From: Crotophaga sulcirostris
Lineage: Eukaryota; Chordata; Aves; Cuculiformes; Crotophagidae
Direction of reading: 5' to 3'
Length of the DNA: 64,000 bases
NCBI GenBank assembly: GCA_013397455.1
Contig: VYZB01000343.1
Span: 645,124-709,123, forward strand
Shown: positions 39,922-50,105 of the stretch, one piece after another
How positions within the stretch are numbered: position 1 is the stretch's first letter
How the letters are laid out: each line of letters opens with the position of its first letter
Made by a program: the position numbers and the translations under genes
Notes under the pieces: model-generated
What the model was told of the DNA's origin: nothing
Databases searched by the model: none
Seen by the model: only the letters and a program-made list of their open reading frames with translations

Positions 39922-40041
39922 TCAGTCTCTTACACCCTGGCTGGATGCCAAATGCCCACCAATCCACTCTATCACTCCCCTTCTCAACTGGACAGAGGAG
40001 AGAAAATACAGTGAACAACTCGTGAAACAGGGAGATACTCA

Positions 40042-40097
40042 TTTATTGCCTTCATGGGCAAAACAGACTTAGCTCAGGGAAATGAATTGAATTTATT
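40042..40097 (-). terminator. two AATAAA signals, outer LTR
   Basis: AATAAA occurs on the minus strand at 40,097-40,092 and 40,047-40,042, about 665-720 bases downstream of the TATA-like box and shortly before the U5 end. The long interval would be a long R region. Confidence 0.4.
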
Positions 40098-40299
40098 ACT
40101 AATCAAATCAAAGTAGGGTTATGAGAAACTAAAAAAACCAAATCTTAAAACATCTTCCCTCCACCCTTCCCTTTTTTCCAGACTTAACTTCACGTGTAAT
40201 TTTTCTATACCTCCTCCACCTGAGTGGCACAGGGGGATGGAGAATGAGGACTGCAGTCAGTTCATCACACATTTGCTCTACCACTCCTTCCTCCACTCC

Positions 40300-40625
40300 T
40301 TTCCCTGCTCCAGTGTTTGGTCCCTCCCACGGGAGACAGTCCTTTACTAACTTCTCCAACATGAGTCCTTCCCACAAGCTGCAGTCCTTCGTGAAGCGCT
40401 CCAGCTTGGGTCCTTTCCATGTGGTGCAGTCCTTCTGGAACAGACTGCTCCAGCGTGGTTTCCTCATGGGGTCACAAGTCCTGCCAGCAAACCAGCTCCA
40501 GCATGGGCTCCTGTCTTTCCACAGGATCCCAGGTCTTGCCAAGAGGCTGCTCCAGCACAGGCTTCCCAAGGAATTACAGCGTGAGGTCCTCCATGGGTTG
40601 CAGTTGGAGATCTGTTCCACCATGA
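40300..40625. repeat. degenerate minisatellite inside the outer LTR
   Basis: Words of the type CTCCAGCxTGGGTCC and CACGGGxTGCAGTCCTTC recur at roughly 40-50-base spacing: the GTCCTTC blocks near 40,330, 40,385 and 40,430, and CTCCAGC near 40,400, 40,450, 40,497 and 40,550. This makes long open frames on both strands (146 codons plus, 164 codons minus), which are artefacts of the repeat and not genes. Confidence 0.7.
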
Positions 40626-40758
40626 AACTCCATGAATCTCTACTCCGGTGCCTGGACCACCTCTCTCCCCTCCTTTTTCACTGACCTTAAAGTTTGTAGG
40701 CCTGTTTCTCTCACATATTTTCTCCCCCAATTGCTGTTGTGCAGCTTTTTTTCCCCTT

Positions 40759-40766
40759 CTTAAATA
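40759..40766 (-). promoter_or_regulatory. TATA-like box of the outer LTR
   Basis: TATTTAAG on the minus strand, about 180 bases from the LTR start. It corresponds to the position of the family's promoter; here it is only TATA-like. Confidence 0.4.
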
Positions 40767-42526
40767 GGTATTCCCGAGGTGCCACCACCATTGCTGATTG
40801 GCTCAGCCTTGACCAGCAGCAGATCCATCTTTTAGCCAGTTGGCATTGACTTTGTTGAACAAGAGAGAATCTTCTAGCAGCTTCTCACAGAAACCACGCC
40901 TGTATCCTCCCTGCTACCAAAACCTTGCCAATGCAAACCCAATACAGTTTGAAAGGAAAACTCAATCCTGATATACAGGTCTTTTGCAGACTTGATAGTT
41001 TTGGCCCTCCGTTTTGAAAACATTATCAATTTATTGTACAAAATATATTTTGATAAGTGGTACTTTTAAAGTGATGTTGAGGCATTCTAAAAAATACTTA
41101 GCATTAGCTTAGCTATGCTTCTGTTAAAGTCAAAATATGTATTAATACTATCTCCAATATGCTGAATTGAGCCAACAACCCTCACTTTTCAAAATTTTAG
41201 TCAGAGTTTACAAGCAAAAAAGTACCTTTGAAGAAATACAAATGTTGCCTATTCTGCCAACTGTTCTGCAGACTGAGAGTTAAGCAGGATTATTTCTGAT
41301 TTTTGCCACATCACCAATACCAAAATACTTTGAAAGCCCTCTTTTAACTCATTAACTTTATGCAGCTCCATTACGCTGAAGAAGATTGTACAATTCTTAG
41401 TGATGATGACACAATTTAGCTCAGCAACTAAAGCTTAGTTTCCCATTATGTTGACAATCTGAAAAACAGTAATCTAGCACACTCCTCCCCTTTAACAAAA
41501 TTGTTTGTTCCCATTCAAGCAGATTAGCTCCAAGTATACACAGAAGAGATGATGTTTACTGATAAAAGTGTGATTGTATAAATTGGTCTGTTATTTTTCT
41601 CTTTGAACAGAATTCCTCGTAGCATTAATAAGACCTGCTTGCACATTGTGGAATGAAACAGAGAGACACCACCATTTTGTACTTATAAATATTTGTGCCT
41701 TGTTTAAGAGGAACAGTAATATACCATAATTCATTTTTAAAAGTGTGCTAAAAGTGCCATACTGTGCCAATTGACAGAAAATATAATATGTTACCTCCCT
41801 CTCACCAGCAGTCTAAACGATTAGCTCAAACTGTACATAACTCCCTGTCATAAAACCCTGGATGTGCATTGTGAAATTTCTCTACTGGACTCTAGAAGTG
41901 GGCATCACATTAATACGTGATCCTCTCTGTATGTAATATTATTTTCCCACTCTTTGGAACTGGTTCATTTTGCAAAGAATGATGAAAAGAAAATCTCATC
42001 ATACAGTTTTCAAGAGCAATAATGAAGCATTCTTGTATAATGCTTTTTATCCCAAAATATCCTGACTCAAGCATACACAAACAAACTGTCTCACACATTA
42101 AGAAACTCAAGTACCTCAGGGCTGTTATGAGACAAAATTCTTCTTATAGCATCCTCTTATGACTATATATTGTATCATGATAGAATTTCAGAGCTTATTT
42201 TAGTCTCTTCCTTGAGGTAAACTGCAACATTCAGAAGAACGTATTAGCACACTTTCTAGCTTTGAAGTCCAAGGGGTTTACACACAAGGGGTTTACTTTT
42301 AAGGAAAAAAAAATCAAATTAAATGAGTTTTTAAAGAATTTAGAGCACACTTCATCATGTACCGAGAGATTATTCTGTTCCATGCACATTTGACGCAGCC
42401 TCCTCCTGTATCAAACAAAAGTACCCCCCTAAACTGAATCCCATGGAGCTGAAGTATAGCTCTGATCCACTGATAATCCCAAAGTTTATAGGTTCCAAGG
42501 ATTTTCTTCCCCCTCCTCTCCTGTTG

Positions 42527-42745
42527 TGCGTGCCAGAGGTCCCCTGCTTCCTGTCTCCAGCTGATAGTGGTGGGATGGCGGAGGGTCAGGGAGAACGGGA
42601 GGCGGTCAGTCCCTCCGCGGCTCGAGAGCGAGGGGCTGGCAGTGTCTGACAGCTGAAACAGATGATGCCGCACACCACCTATGTAAACAGAAATAGGCGC
42701 TGGGGCTGATGTAGCACAGAGATATGACCCTGCCCATAGAGCCGC
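42527..42745. promoter_or_regulatory. CpG cluster, candidate enhancer or promoter
   Basis: Eleven CpG lie within about 215 bases, seven of them between 42,579 and 42,630, in a window where CpG is otherwise sparse. The sequence is not a recognised transposon. Just beside the core are TGACAG (42,647), CAGCTG (42,650), CAGATG (42,659) and TGTAAACA (42,682), which are words bound by TALE-homeodomain, bHLH and forkhead factors respectively. I see no TATA box or clear first exon. It could be a distal regulatory element, a small CpG-island promoter, or an unrecognised repeat. Overlapping frames on both strands are not convincing as coding. Confidence 0.35.
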
Positions 42746-45700
42746 TGAGTCTAGACTCCAGATGTGTTCTCACTGTTACCAGGCCAATTCAGATCCAACT
42801 GGTAAATATTTCTACCAGATGACAGTGGGCTCAGTTACAGAAATGAGGACAAAGGACAAAAATAGGCAGAAAATGAGTACTGGGCATTATTACTGCTTAG
42901 AAAAATATTCTGCATAGTTTTAGAGATGTTAAGGGGCAATTATTTAAATAGATCGTATACATTCTTTTATTTTCTTACCATGCTCAGCTGAAAAAGTTCC
43001 AAGGCAAACTGAAGGCTATTTAGGCAAATTAGTCACTTAAAATGAACTGAAACAGAGGTCTGTAAAGGATAAAATAAAATTTATACTAGGACTTTACCAT
43101 ATGGACGTAAAGAAATAAGGGAAAGCTGTAGTGTTGATAACCTCAGGCTGGTAAATGCCGATTTATTGGAAAGTGAGTGTTATGTGATTTATTTACTGAA
43201 TTGACTGATTATAGAACAAGGATGCACTACAGAAATAAAATTTGGGAAAGAAACCTCTGTCTGCTGGTGTTTCATCTCCCCAGATGTAGGATTGTGACTC
43301 CTTGTCCATGTGGCATTCAATATGTCATAAAGTGTGTCAATTAAGCAGCAACTGAGCACCACTGATGCAATCAAGACTCTCCGAAGTTTGAAGAGGTCAC
43401 TGGTTTGCATCTGCCTCAGACAACTAGAATGAAGCAACTAGAGATCTGCAGTGATTCGGGCTCTTTTCTTATGTCTTTTTCCTCATATATGGTGTCATGC
43501 CACATAACCAGAGGGAAAAGATTTGTCTTTGTAGAGAGTAACAATCCTAGACAGTGTAGGCTAAGGGACAGTAAGCACAGGAGAATATAACTATCTCCTT
43601 TATGAAGACATTTGTAATTTGCAGAACTATTATATGATCCTCTGTTTGAGTCCTATGTTTGCAAGATGACTGCCAATGAGTGATTCCAGCACAAGATATG
43701 TGAACAGAAACTACATGATTTTAAATGGTTTTCTTTGCTAATACTGATTGGGGAATGAAGGAGTCCTGCTTTGAAATTTTTGTGCTGAGCCTTCCTGAGA
43801 TTAATTGCCTGGTTGATGAATAAGAAAAAAGTACAGTATTTAAACAGAGGAAAGATATTGGTGTTTCAGCTATAAAAGGAAATTAATAAATAAAGGTATT
43901 TTTTAAAATTTTCTTTCGCATAATCACAAGTTTGTATGACTGTTGTTATATTGTTTTGAAAACTATAGAATAAAGATGTTTCCTAGTATGTCTAATACTC
44001 ACAACACACAACCTCCGCTTTGCAACAGAGTATTTTGGGGGTGTTTTTTCCTCACCCCAGTAATTGGTAGCCAAGTAGTTATTTTTATGACGCACACACA
44101 CATACATATGAGTAAGCAAAAGAGCATTCAGATCAGCAAAGTCTGGAGCCATGCTATCTATAAAAGCAAAGTTAGAAATGGTTTAGCTATTAAAACGATC
44201 ACATTAAACAAGGAATAGTTTGGTTCCTCACTTTGGACTCATAAACCAGCAGCAGGAGCTTTGAACTGAAGAAGAAAGGCTACCCTAATCTAAACGTTCC
44301 TTGAGATGACCTTTTAAATAGTTAACCTTCTAGTTATGTTATAACTGCAACTTTTCTGTGCACACCTGTGAAGCTATTACTTTGTGCTCAAGACACAGAG
44401 TGGGTTTACTTACTAATTGGCTCTCATCACACTATGTTCCTTTGCTTTTCTCTTCCCTCTCATCTTCCCTTTGTGTTTGAGGAGCTTTAGCCAAATGTTA
44501 AATATTCCTAAGGAGAAGTTTGCAAGCACTGGTACAAAATGGTTTGGCTGACTACTCAGAGAATATCGGTATGTACTCTCTGGTGAGCAGTAGTGTACTG
44601 TGAAATTGCTGCATTTAATTGGGTTACAGCTGCTGATCATTTTGTGCAGCTATACTGGGAGTTTACTAACAGATTCTCTGACTTAACACAGCTTTTTTTT
44701 TTTCTCGGACTTTTTCAACCTTATACAGAGGAAAAGAAGACACAAGTTTGAGAATATGTGAATTTAGCCAGGTGAGAGACTGAGACTCTGCCTTTGTACA
44801 AAACCACACTGCTTCATCCTTCCATAAGGAGCACATTTATAGTATTTATTCATCTAATGAATTGACACCAAGCTTTCTGGTACCAATATAAACGATATTA
44901 AAAAATAAGATAAAATAAACATATAAGGCCTGAAGTCATTGAACACAACAGACATTTTCGTTTTGGTAGAGAATAATTAGGAGCACTGAGCAGAACCTAC
45001 AAGAAAAAAATCCACCAACATTTTGTTTCCTTCACCAGAGGATCCCTTCTCTTCCATCACTGTCTGTTCTCAACAGGATCGGCATCTAAGAACTGACCCC
45101 ATCCTCCACTCCTTTCTGTCTTGAGAAGAGCTTTTTAAACAGTGGATAGCTCTTTGATCTGCTGGCTTCCTGTAGTTATTCACACCATGGTTATTCAGCA
45201 ACTTCACCTCACTGACCAGGTCAATGAACATGCTTGAAGCAATATCACATAGTACTGTCTACAGAATATTAAGCTGTAATAGAACTTCATCTCCCACTGT
45301 CTGTGCCTCAGAAAATCTGCTGAATTCCCACCCTTCAGAGCCATGAATCATACAAGAATCTCCTGTTTTCAGTAGGCTTGGCATAGGTGAGGACCTTAAT
45401 GTCCCAAGAGTGTGCAACTTTAAGATTGGAATACCACTTTCCAGGCTTTCTATATTAAGGGAAATGTTAAATGTTTTCAGCCTCAAGCTTAGTTATCCCA
45501 AAGGTGTACACAAAACTTTTTTCTCTAGGAAAAAAAAGCCTGGAAATTAAAAGATGGGAGAAACAGAGATAGAAACCCATAAGCTAACTTAAAGCTAAGA
45601 AGAACAAACTGGAACTAGTTGGCATCTTAAGGTACCATAAATACCTTGCCAAGAACATCCAAGTTGCGATAAAGGCTACAAATATGGTTACATCAAAAAT

Positions 45701-45973
45701 TGGTTATAATGCAAGCAGATATTCACAAATATTTTTTCCAGAAAATTTTAACCTAGAATCCGAAAAAATTAAATTTCATTCCAAGCTACTATCGATAACC
45801 ATTATGAATTATTTTTTTGAAAAACTGCCTGAAATGTACTTGTTGACTTTTTCAGTTCTGAACATAAATAAATATTTATTTGCCCAGACAAATACAATGA
45901 TGAATACATACTAATAAAGACACTGTCTAGCCTAAAAAAGATTTATTGTTTGGCATGAACTCTCCCATCTTTT

Positions 45974-46032
45974 CCCTTCCCTGTCCTTCTCCCTTTCTCT
46001 TTTCCTTTGTTTTTTCTTTTGCTTTACCTTTA
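45974..46032. repeat. pyrimidine-rich low-complexity tract
   Basis: About 60 bases are almost all C and T, with scattered G and A towards the right end. Confidence 0.6.
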
Positions 46033-46110
46033 CCTGATTTATCTATTTTTAAACAGTCCCATAGGCCTTTATTTGCACTTTTAGGCTTCAAATTATAGCC
46101 GTCTTCTAGT

Positions 46111-46422
46111 ACAGGAAAGATGGGAAGGTGCTCTTTTTCAGGGAGTGTAGTGATAGGATCAGGGGTAACAGTTTTAAGCTGAAAGAGGGGAGATTTAGAT
46201 TAGGCATTAGGAAGAAGTTTTTTACTAAGAGAGTGGTGAGGCACTGGAACAGGCTGCCAAGAGAAGTAATGGATGCCCCATCCCTGGAGGTGTTCAGTAC
46301 CAGGTTGGATGAGGCTATGAGCAAGTTTATCTAGTTGAAGATGTCCCTGTCCATGGCAGGGGGGTTGGATCTAGATGACCTTTAAGGTCCGTTCCAACCC
46401 ACGCCACTCTATGATTCTGTGC
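46111..46422 (+). mobile_element. CR1 LINE 3' fragment
   Basis: It contains GGCACTGGAACAGGCTGCC, CCCATCCCTGGAGGTGTTCA and CCATGGCAGGGGGGTTGGA, ending CACTCTATGATTCTGTG. The last ORF2 codons are open from about 46,128 to 46,334, reading [20 protein letters not shown], the CR1 C-terminal region. Long readable frames and little divergence suggest one of the younger copies here. It is 5' truncated. Confidence 0.92.
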
Positions 46423-47871
46423 TGTCTTTAGACATTCAGTTGTGTGCTCATGTACATTTAGTTCAATACTCCTACCACATATGGATCTCTTCCGATCTGT
46501 GGTCACTGATTGTCCACAGGACATCAGAGGGTAATTCACAAAATAATAGTGCATTTGAGTTTTGGGAAAGGAAAAATATATGCCTTTAAGTTTTCATCCA
46601 GACAAACAAATAAATGGAAGAAAATAAAAGTAATTCATGGATGTTTATTTTAGCTTAACTGTTTTTTATTTGAAATTAATCACTGTTATGATCGTACTCC
46701 ATAGGATGATCCTTGTATATTTTTGAAAGGATTAAGACATCTTTTGATTCTTTTTAAAACAGTTACATTTTTTATGAATTAAAAAAGTTTAAGAACCATT
46801 GCTCCAGAAAATCCCCACCAGGCTGATGGGTGCAATAGAAGGTAATTAGTGGCTATATTCATATAGATAGTAAGTATGCAAAGGAGAAAGCCTAAATCAG
46901 GATGACAGTTAATTTACAAGAAAAAAAAACAACCTCAGAGTGCCAAATTTCCAGAGGCAAAACAAAGAAACCATGGCACCAGCAGGGACATATAAAATGG
47001 GCCGACGCAGGAAGTTTCTGGGCAGCAGACAGGATGGGAACTCAGTCCTTCCTAGTGGGAGCATGGAGAGAGCTTGAGCTCATTGAGGAACCAGTCAAAT
47101 TCAAAACAAGCTGTCTTGGTTCAGAGAGAAAAACTTCTGTGATTCTGGAGAAAATTCATGTAGGGAAAGGATCCCTATCTTTAAAAAAGCCTCCAAGAAG
47201 ACTCCAGGATGAATGATCCAGACCATGAAACTGTTGGCCTATAGCAGGGAAATGACAATAGGGATTGCAGTTTTTTGCTTTAATTTTGGAGGATTTTTAC
47301 TAAATCAGTACAATTTTATCTTGTATTTTTCAATTAGAGCACAGGTCTGCATGGGTAACTCTACACTTAGAAATTATGCAGTGCTGGGAAATGTTCCCAG
47401 AGGCTGGCAACTGATCATTTATGCCTACAAATTGTCAAAATGGTCCCAGTACATTTCTAGTTCAGGCCAACAAGCCCCATCCCAGACAATTGCTGGGCAC
47501 GGTACAGGAGCAAGCATTGGCCAACAACCACTCCAGGAGGCAGCTAGGAAGGGGCCATCCTGTTTGGAAGGTAGAAGAGTTGAACAGTGTGAATACCAAT
47601 AATTTCATTCCAGTTTGCTTCAGTGCCAAAGAACTGCACGATTAATTTGCTAGCATGGGTATAGACTAGGTATGTGCATGTGCTGTGGTTATCATGGAGT
47701 CCTAAAAACACCAACTATAAACTGACAATATCAGATCATTCAGTAGGATTACAGAAATTATATAAAACCAGCGAGAGGTATAGTATTTAGTTTCAGGGCT
47801 AAAACATCAGTATCACAAGGAGGAAGAAATTCCAACCTTGACTGTTGGGATCCTCATTTAAATCATTTTAA
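46423..47871. other. unique noncoding DNA
   Basis: No gene recognised. Plus-strand frames at 46,902-47,216 and 47,213-47,602 are the longest non-repeat frames nearby (104 and 129 codons), but show no known domain, and the two lie in different frames. Confidence 0.5.
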
Positions 47872-48350
47872 AGAATAGTTGTAGTCGGAAGGCATCTTTG
47901 GAGATTGTCTAGTCCAACACCCATGCTCAAGGCAGAATCAAGTCAAGTACAGCAGGCTGCCTAGGAACATGTCCAGCCAGTTGAATAACTCAAGGATGGA
48001 GACTCCACAACTTCTTTGAGCAACCCATTCCACTGCCCAATCACCCTTATAGTAAAAAAGTTTTTCTTATGTTTAAATTGAATTCACTTTATTTCAGTTT
48101 GGGTCCATTGCTTCTCATCCTTTAACTGGACGCCACTGAGGAGCATCTGGCTCTGATCAGTTCCAGCTCTCTTAACCTTTTTTCATATATCTCATGCTCC
48201 AATCCCTTCATTCAGTCCATGGCTCTTTACTGGACTCATTCCAGTATGTCCATGTCTCCTTTGTTCTGGGAAGCCCAGCAATGGATCCGACACTCCAGAT
48301 GTATCTCAGAGCTGAGCAGAGGAGAAGGATCACCTGCCTGAATCTTCTGG
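47872..48350 (-). mobile_element. CR1 LINE 3' fragment
   Basis: It starts AAGAATAGTTGTAGTCGGAAGG, followed by TCTAGTCCAACACCCATGC, and runs through CAACCCATTCCACTGCCC, the reversed ORF2 end, to CAGAGGAGAAGGATCACC. About 480 bases of the 3' part are kept. It is more diverged than the neighbouring copies at 46.1 and 48.7 kb. Confidence 0.85.
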
Positions 48351-48681
48351 TAAAACATCAAAAGAGGAAACAATTATTTTTTTAGAAGAATTATCTAGCA
48401 ATTTCTAGATCCTTCCACAAAATCATATCAAAGTAGAAAAATACATTAACTCCATTCAAAATGTGCTTCTAAAACAACATTATGGCCTCGTGATTTTTTT
48501 AGTGGGAGTACTTTTTAGTTTTCACCTAAGATATCTCATTAAGTATCCTACTTTCTCATAATAAGAAATATACATATATTGAGAAAATTATATTGAGAAA
48601 ATTATACAAAACAAGGAATACCTTTTCAGTATTGCTTAAATTATGCTAATAAAGTAGACGGATGGAAACTGATTAATATCA
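48351..48681. other. AT-rich noncoding spacer between two CR1 copies
   Basis: It holds a 14-base tandem duplication (TATTGAGAAAATTA twice, 48,577-48,604) and otherwise nothing recognisable. Confidence 0.7.
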
Positions 48682-50105
48682 ATAGAATCATAGAATCATT
48701 AAGCTGGAAAAGACCACTAAGTTCATCAAGTTCAACCGTCATCCCAACACCACCATGCCTGCTAAACCATGTCCCAAAGTGCCACATCTACACATCTTTT
48801 AAATACCTCCAGGGATGGTGACTCCACCACTTCTCTGGGCAACCTGTTCCAACTTCTCCACTCTTTCAGTAAAGAAAATTTTCCTAATATGCAATCTAAA
48901 CCTCCCCTGGCACAACTTGAGGTCATTTCCTCTCATCTTATCGCAAGTTACTTGGGAAAAGAGATCAACACCTGCCTCGCTACAACTTCCTTTCAGATAG
49001 TTGTAGACAACTATAAGGTCTCCCCTCGGCCTCCTCTTCTCCTAACTACACAACTCCAGCTGCCTCAGTCAGTCCTCATAAGATTTGTGCTCCAGACCTT
49101 TCACCAGCTTCATTTCTTTGCACACAGTCCAGCACCTCAATGTCCTTCTTGTAGTGAGGGGCCCAAAACTGAACTCAGGACTAAAGGTGCGGCCTCACCA
49201 GTACCAAGTACAGGGGCAAAATCACCTCCCTTCTCCTGCTGGTCACACTATTTCTTATACAAGCGAGCCTTCCTGGCCACCTGGGCACACTGCTGGCTCA
49301 CGTTCTGCCAGTTGTCAACCAACAACCCCAGGTCCTTTTCCACCAGGCAGCTTTCCAGCCACTCTTCCACAAGCCTGTAGCATTGCATGGGGTTGTTGTG
49401 ACCAGAGTGCAGGACCAGGCACTCAGTCTTGTTAAAGTTCATACAATTTACTTTGGCCCATTGATCCAGTTTGTCCAGATCCCTATGTAGAGCCTTCCTA
49501 ACCTTGAGCAGATTGACACTCCCGCCCAATTTGGTGTAATCTGAAAACTTACTGAGGGAGCACTCAATCTCCTCATCCAGATCATTGATAAAGATATTAA
49601 ACAAGGCTGGCTCCAACACTGAGCCCTGGGGAACACCACTTGTGACTGGTCACCAGTTGGATTTAGCTCCATTCACCACAGCTCTCTGGGTTTGGCCATC
49701 CAGCCAGTTTGTTACCCAACAAAGAGTACACCTGCCTAAGCCATGAACTGCCAGCTTCTGTAGGAGAATACTGTGGGAAACAGTGTCAAAGGCTTTACTA
49801 AAGTAGATGCAAATAACATCCACGGCCTTTCCATCATCCATTAAGTGGGTCACCTGGTCATAGAAGGAGATCAGGTTGGTCAAGCAAGACCTGCCTTTCA
49901 TGAACCCATGCTGGCTGGGCCTGATCCCCTGGTTGATCCACACAGGTGAGTGCACTCAAGATAAACTGCTTGATCATGTTGCCCGGTACCAAGGTCAGGC
50001 TGACAAGCCTGTAGTTTCCCAGATCCTTCTCCTGCCTTTCTTGTAGATGGGCATCACGTTGACAAGCCTTCCCTATACTCTTCTTGCGCTGTCTGCCCCT
50101 TCTTC
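48682..50105 (-). mobile_element. CR1 LINE, 1.4 kb, 5' truncated
   Basis: The left end, ATAGAATCATAGAATCATTAAG, is the reversed CR1 3' end with its tandem tail. The copy runs through the 3' untranslated region, thumb and RT palm to the PGNYRPVSLT region at about 50,000-50,030 and fades near 50,105. It has long readable frames, so it is a moderately young copy. Confidence 0.93.
49248..50105 (-). pseudogene. CR1 reverse transcriptase, decayed
   Basis: Minus-strand frames at 49,955-49,650 (SQHGFMKGRSCLTNLISFYD, then ICIYFSKAFDTVSH) and 49,619-49,248 ([34 protein letters not shown]) cover the palm and the start of the thumb. Both catalytic sites are changed. Motif A has Tyr where YLDFSKAFD has Asp (codon at about 49,803-49,805). 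Motif C reads FSDYTKL in place of FADDTKL (Tyr codon at 49,536-49,538). A stop interrupts between the two frames near 49,649, so no active enzyme can be made. Confidence 0.88.

Larger units (their letters stand above)
39375..39934 (-). mobile_element. second LTR, nested inside the first
   Basis: The outer LTR text GAGCTGACCCTG at the left resumes as ACCCTGGCTGGATGCC on the right, which is contiguous in the family as I know it, so the roughly 560 bases between are an insertion. A six-base direct repeat ACCCTG (39,371-39,376 and 39,934-39,939) flanks it. Its ends can be read as TGTATTTTGG...GTCTCTTACA, giving TGTA/TACA inverted termini typical of LTRs; the repeat and the termini overlap by a base or two, so the edge is uncertain. 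On the minus strand it has TATAAATA at 39,714-39,707 and AATAAA at 39,498-39,493, giving a U3 of about 220 bases, as an LTR should. I do not recognise the family. Confidence 0.65.
39359..40946 (-). mobile_element. solo LTR of an avian endogenous retrovirus, split by an inserted LTR
   Basis: On the minus strand the LTR starts TGTATTGGGTTTGC at 40,946, continues with AAGGTTTTGGTAGCAGG and CTTCTGTGAGAAGCTGCTAG, and ends CAGGGTCAGCTCACCACA at 39,359. Both ends agree with an LTR family I know from many birds. Without the insertion it is about 1.03 kb. The flanks are ATTTG on the left (39,354-39,358) and GTTTG on the right (40,947-40,951), fitting a 5-base target duplication with one change. A TATA-like box and two AATAAA signals lie in the right order on the minus strand. 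No gag, pol or env follows on either side, so this is a solo LTR left by recombination. Confidence 0.8.
40947..46110. other. unique noncoding DNA with one CpG cluster
   Basis: No gene or transposon recognised apart from the CpG cluster at 42,527-42,745, listed separately. 44,090-44,107 is a small CA-rich stretch and 45,974-46,032 a pyrimidine tract. Open frames of 60-120 codons overlap on both strands without known domains. Confidence 0.5.

Noticed and set aside
40129..40684. Frames of 164 codons (minus) and 146 codons (plus), the longest frames without gaps apart from one other
   Set aside because: They lie within the outer LTR and arise from its internal repeat, with low-complexity peptides on both strands at once.
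42314..42673. A 119-codon minus-strand frame across the CpG cluster
   Set aside because: There is no recognisable domain and an overlapping frame exists on the other strand. GC-rich DNA lacks stops by composition, so I kept the site as possible regulatory DNA only.
46902..47602. Two plus-strand frames (104 and 129 codons) with a TATAAA upstream at about 46,990
   Set aside because: They are in different frames and without known motifs, and the flanks show no LTR ends. A partial resemblance of CTGTCTTGGTTC to an LTR start was too weak.
48769..49380. A 203-codon plus-strand frame
   Set aside because: It is the antisense of the minus-strand CR1 copy; the real reading there is the reverse-transcriptase remnant.
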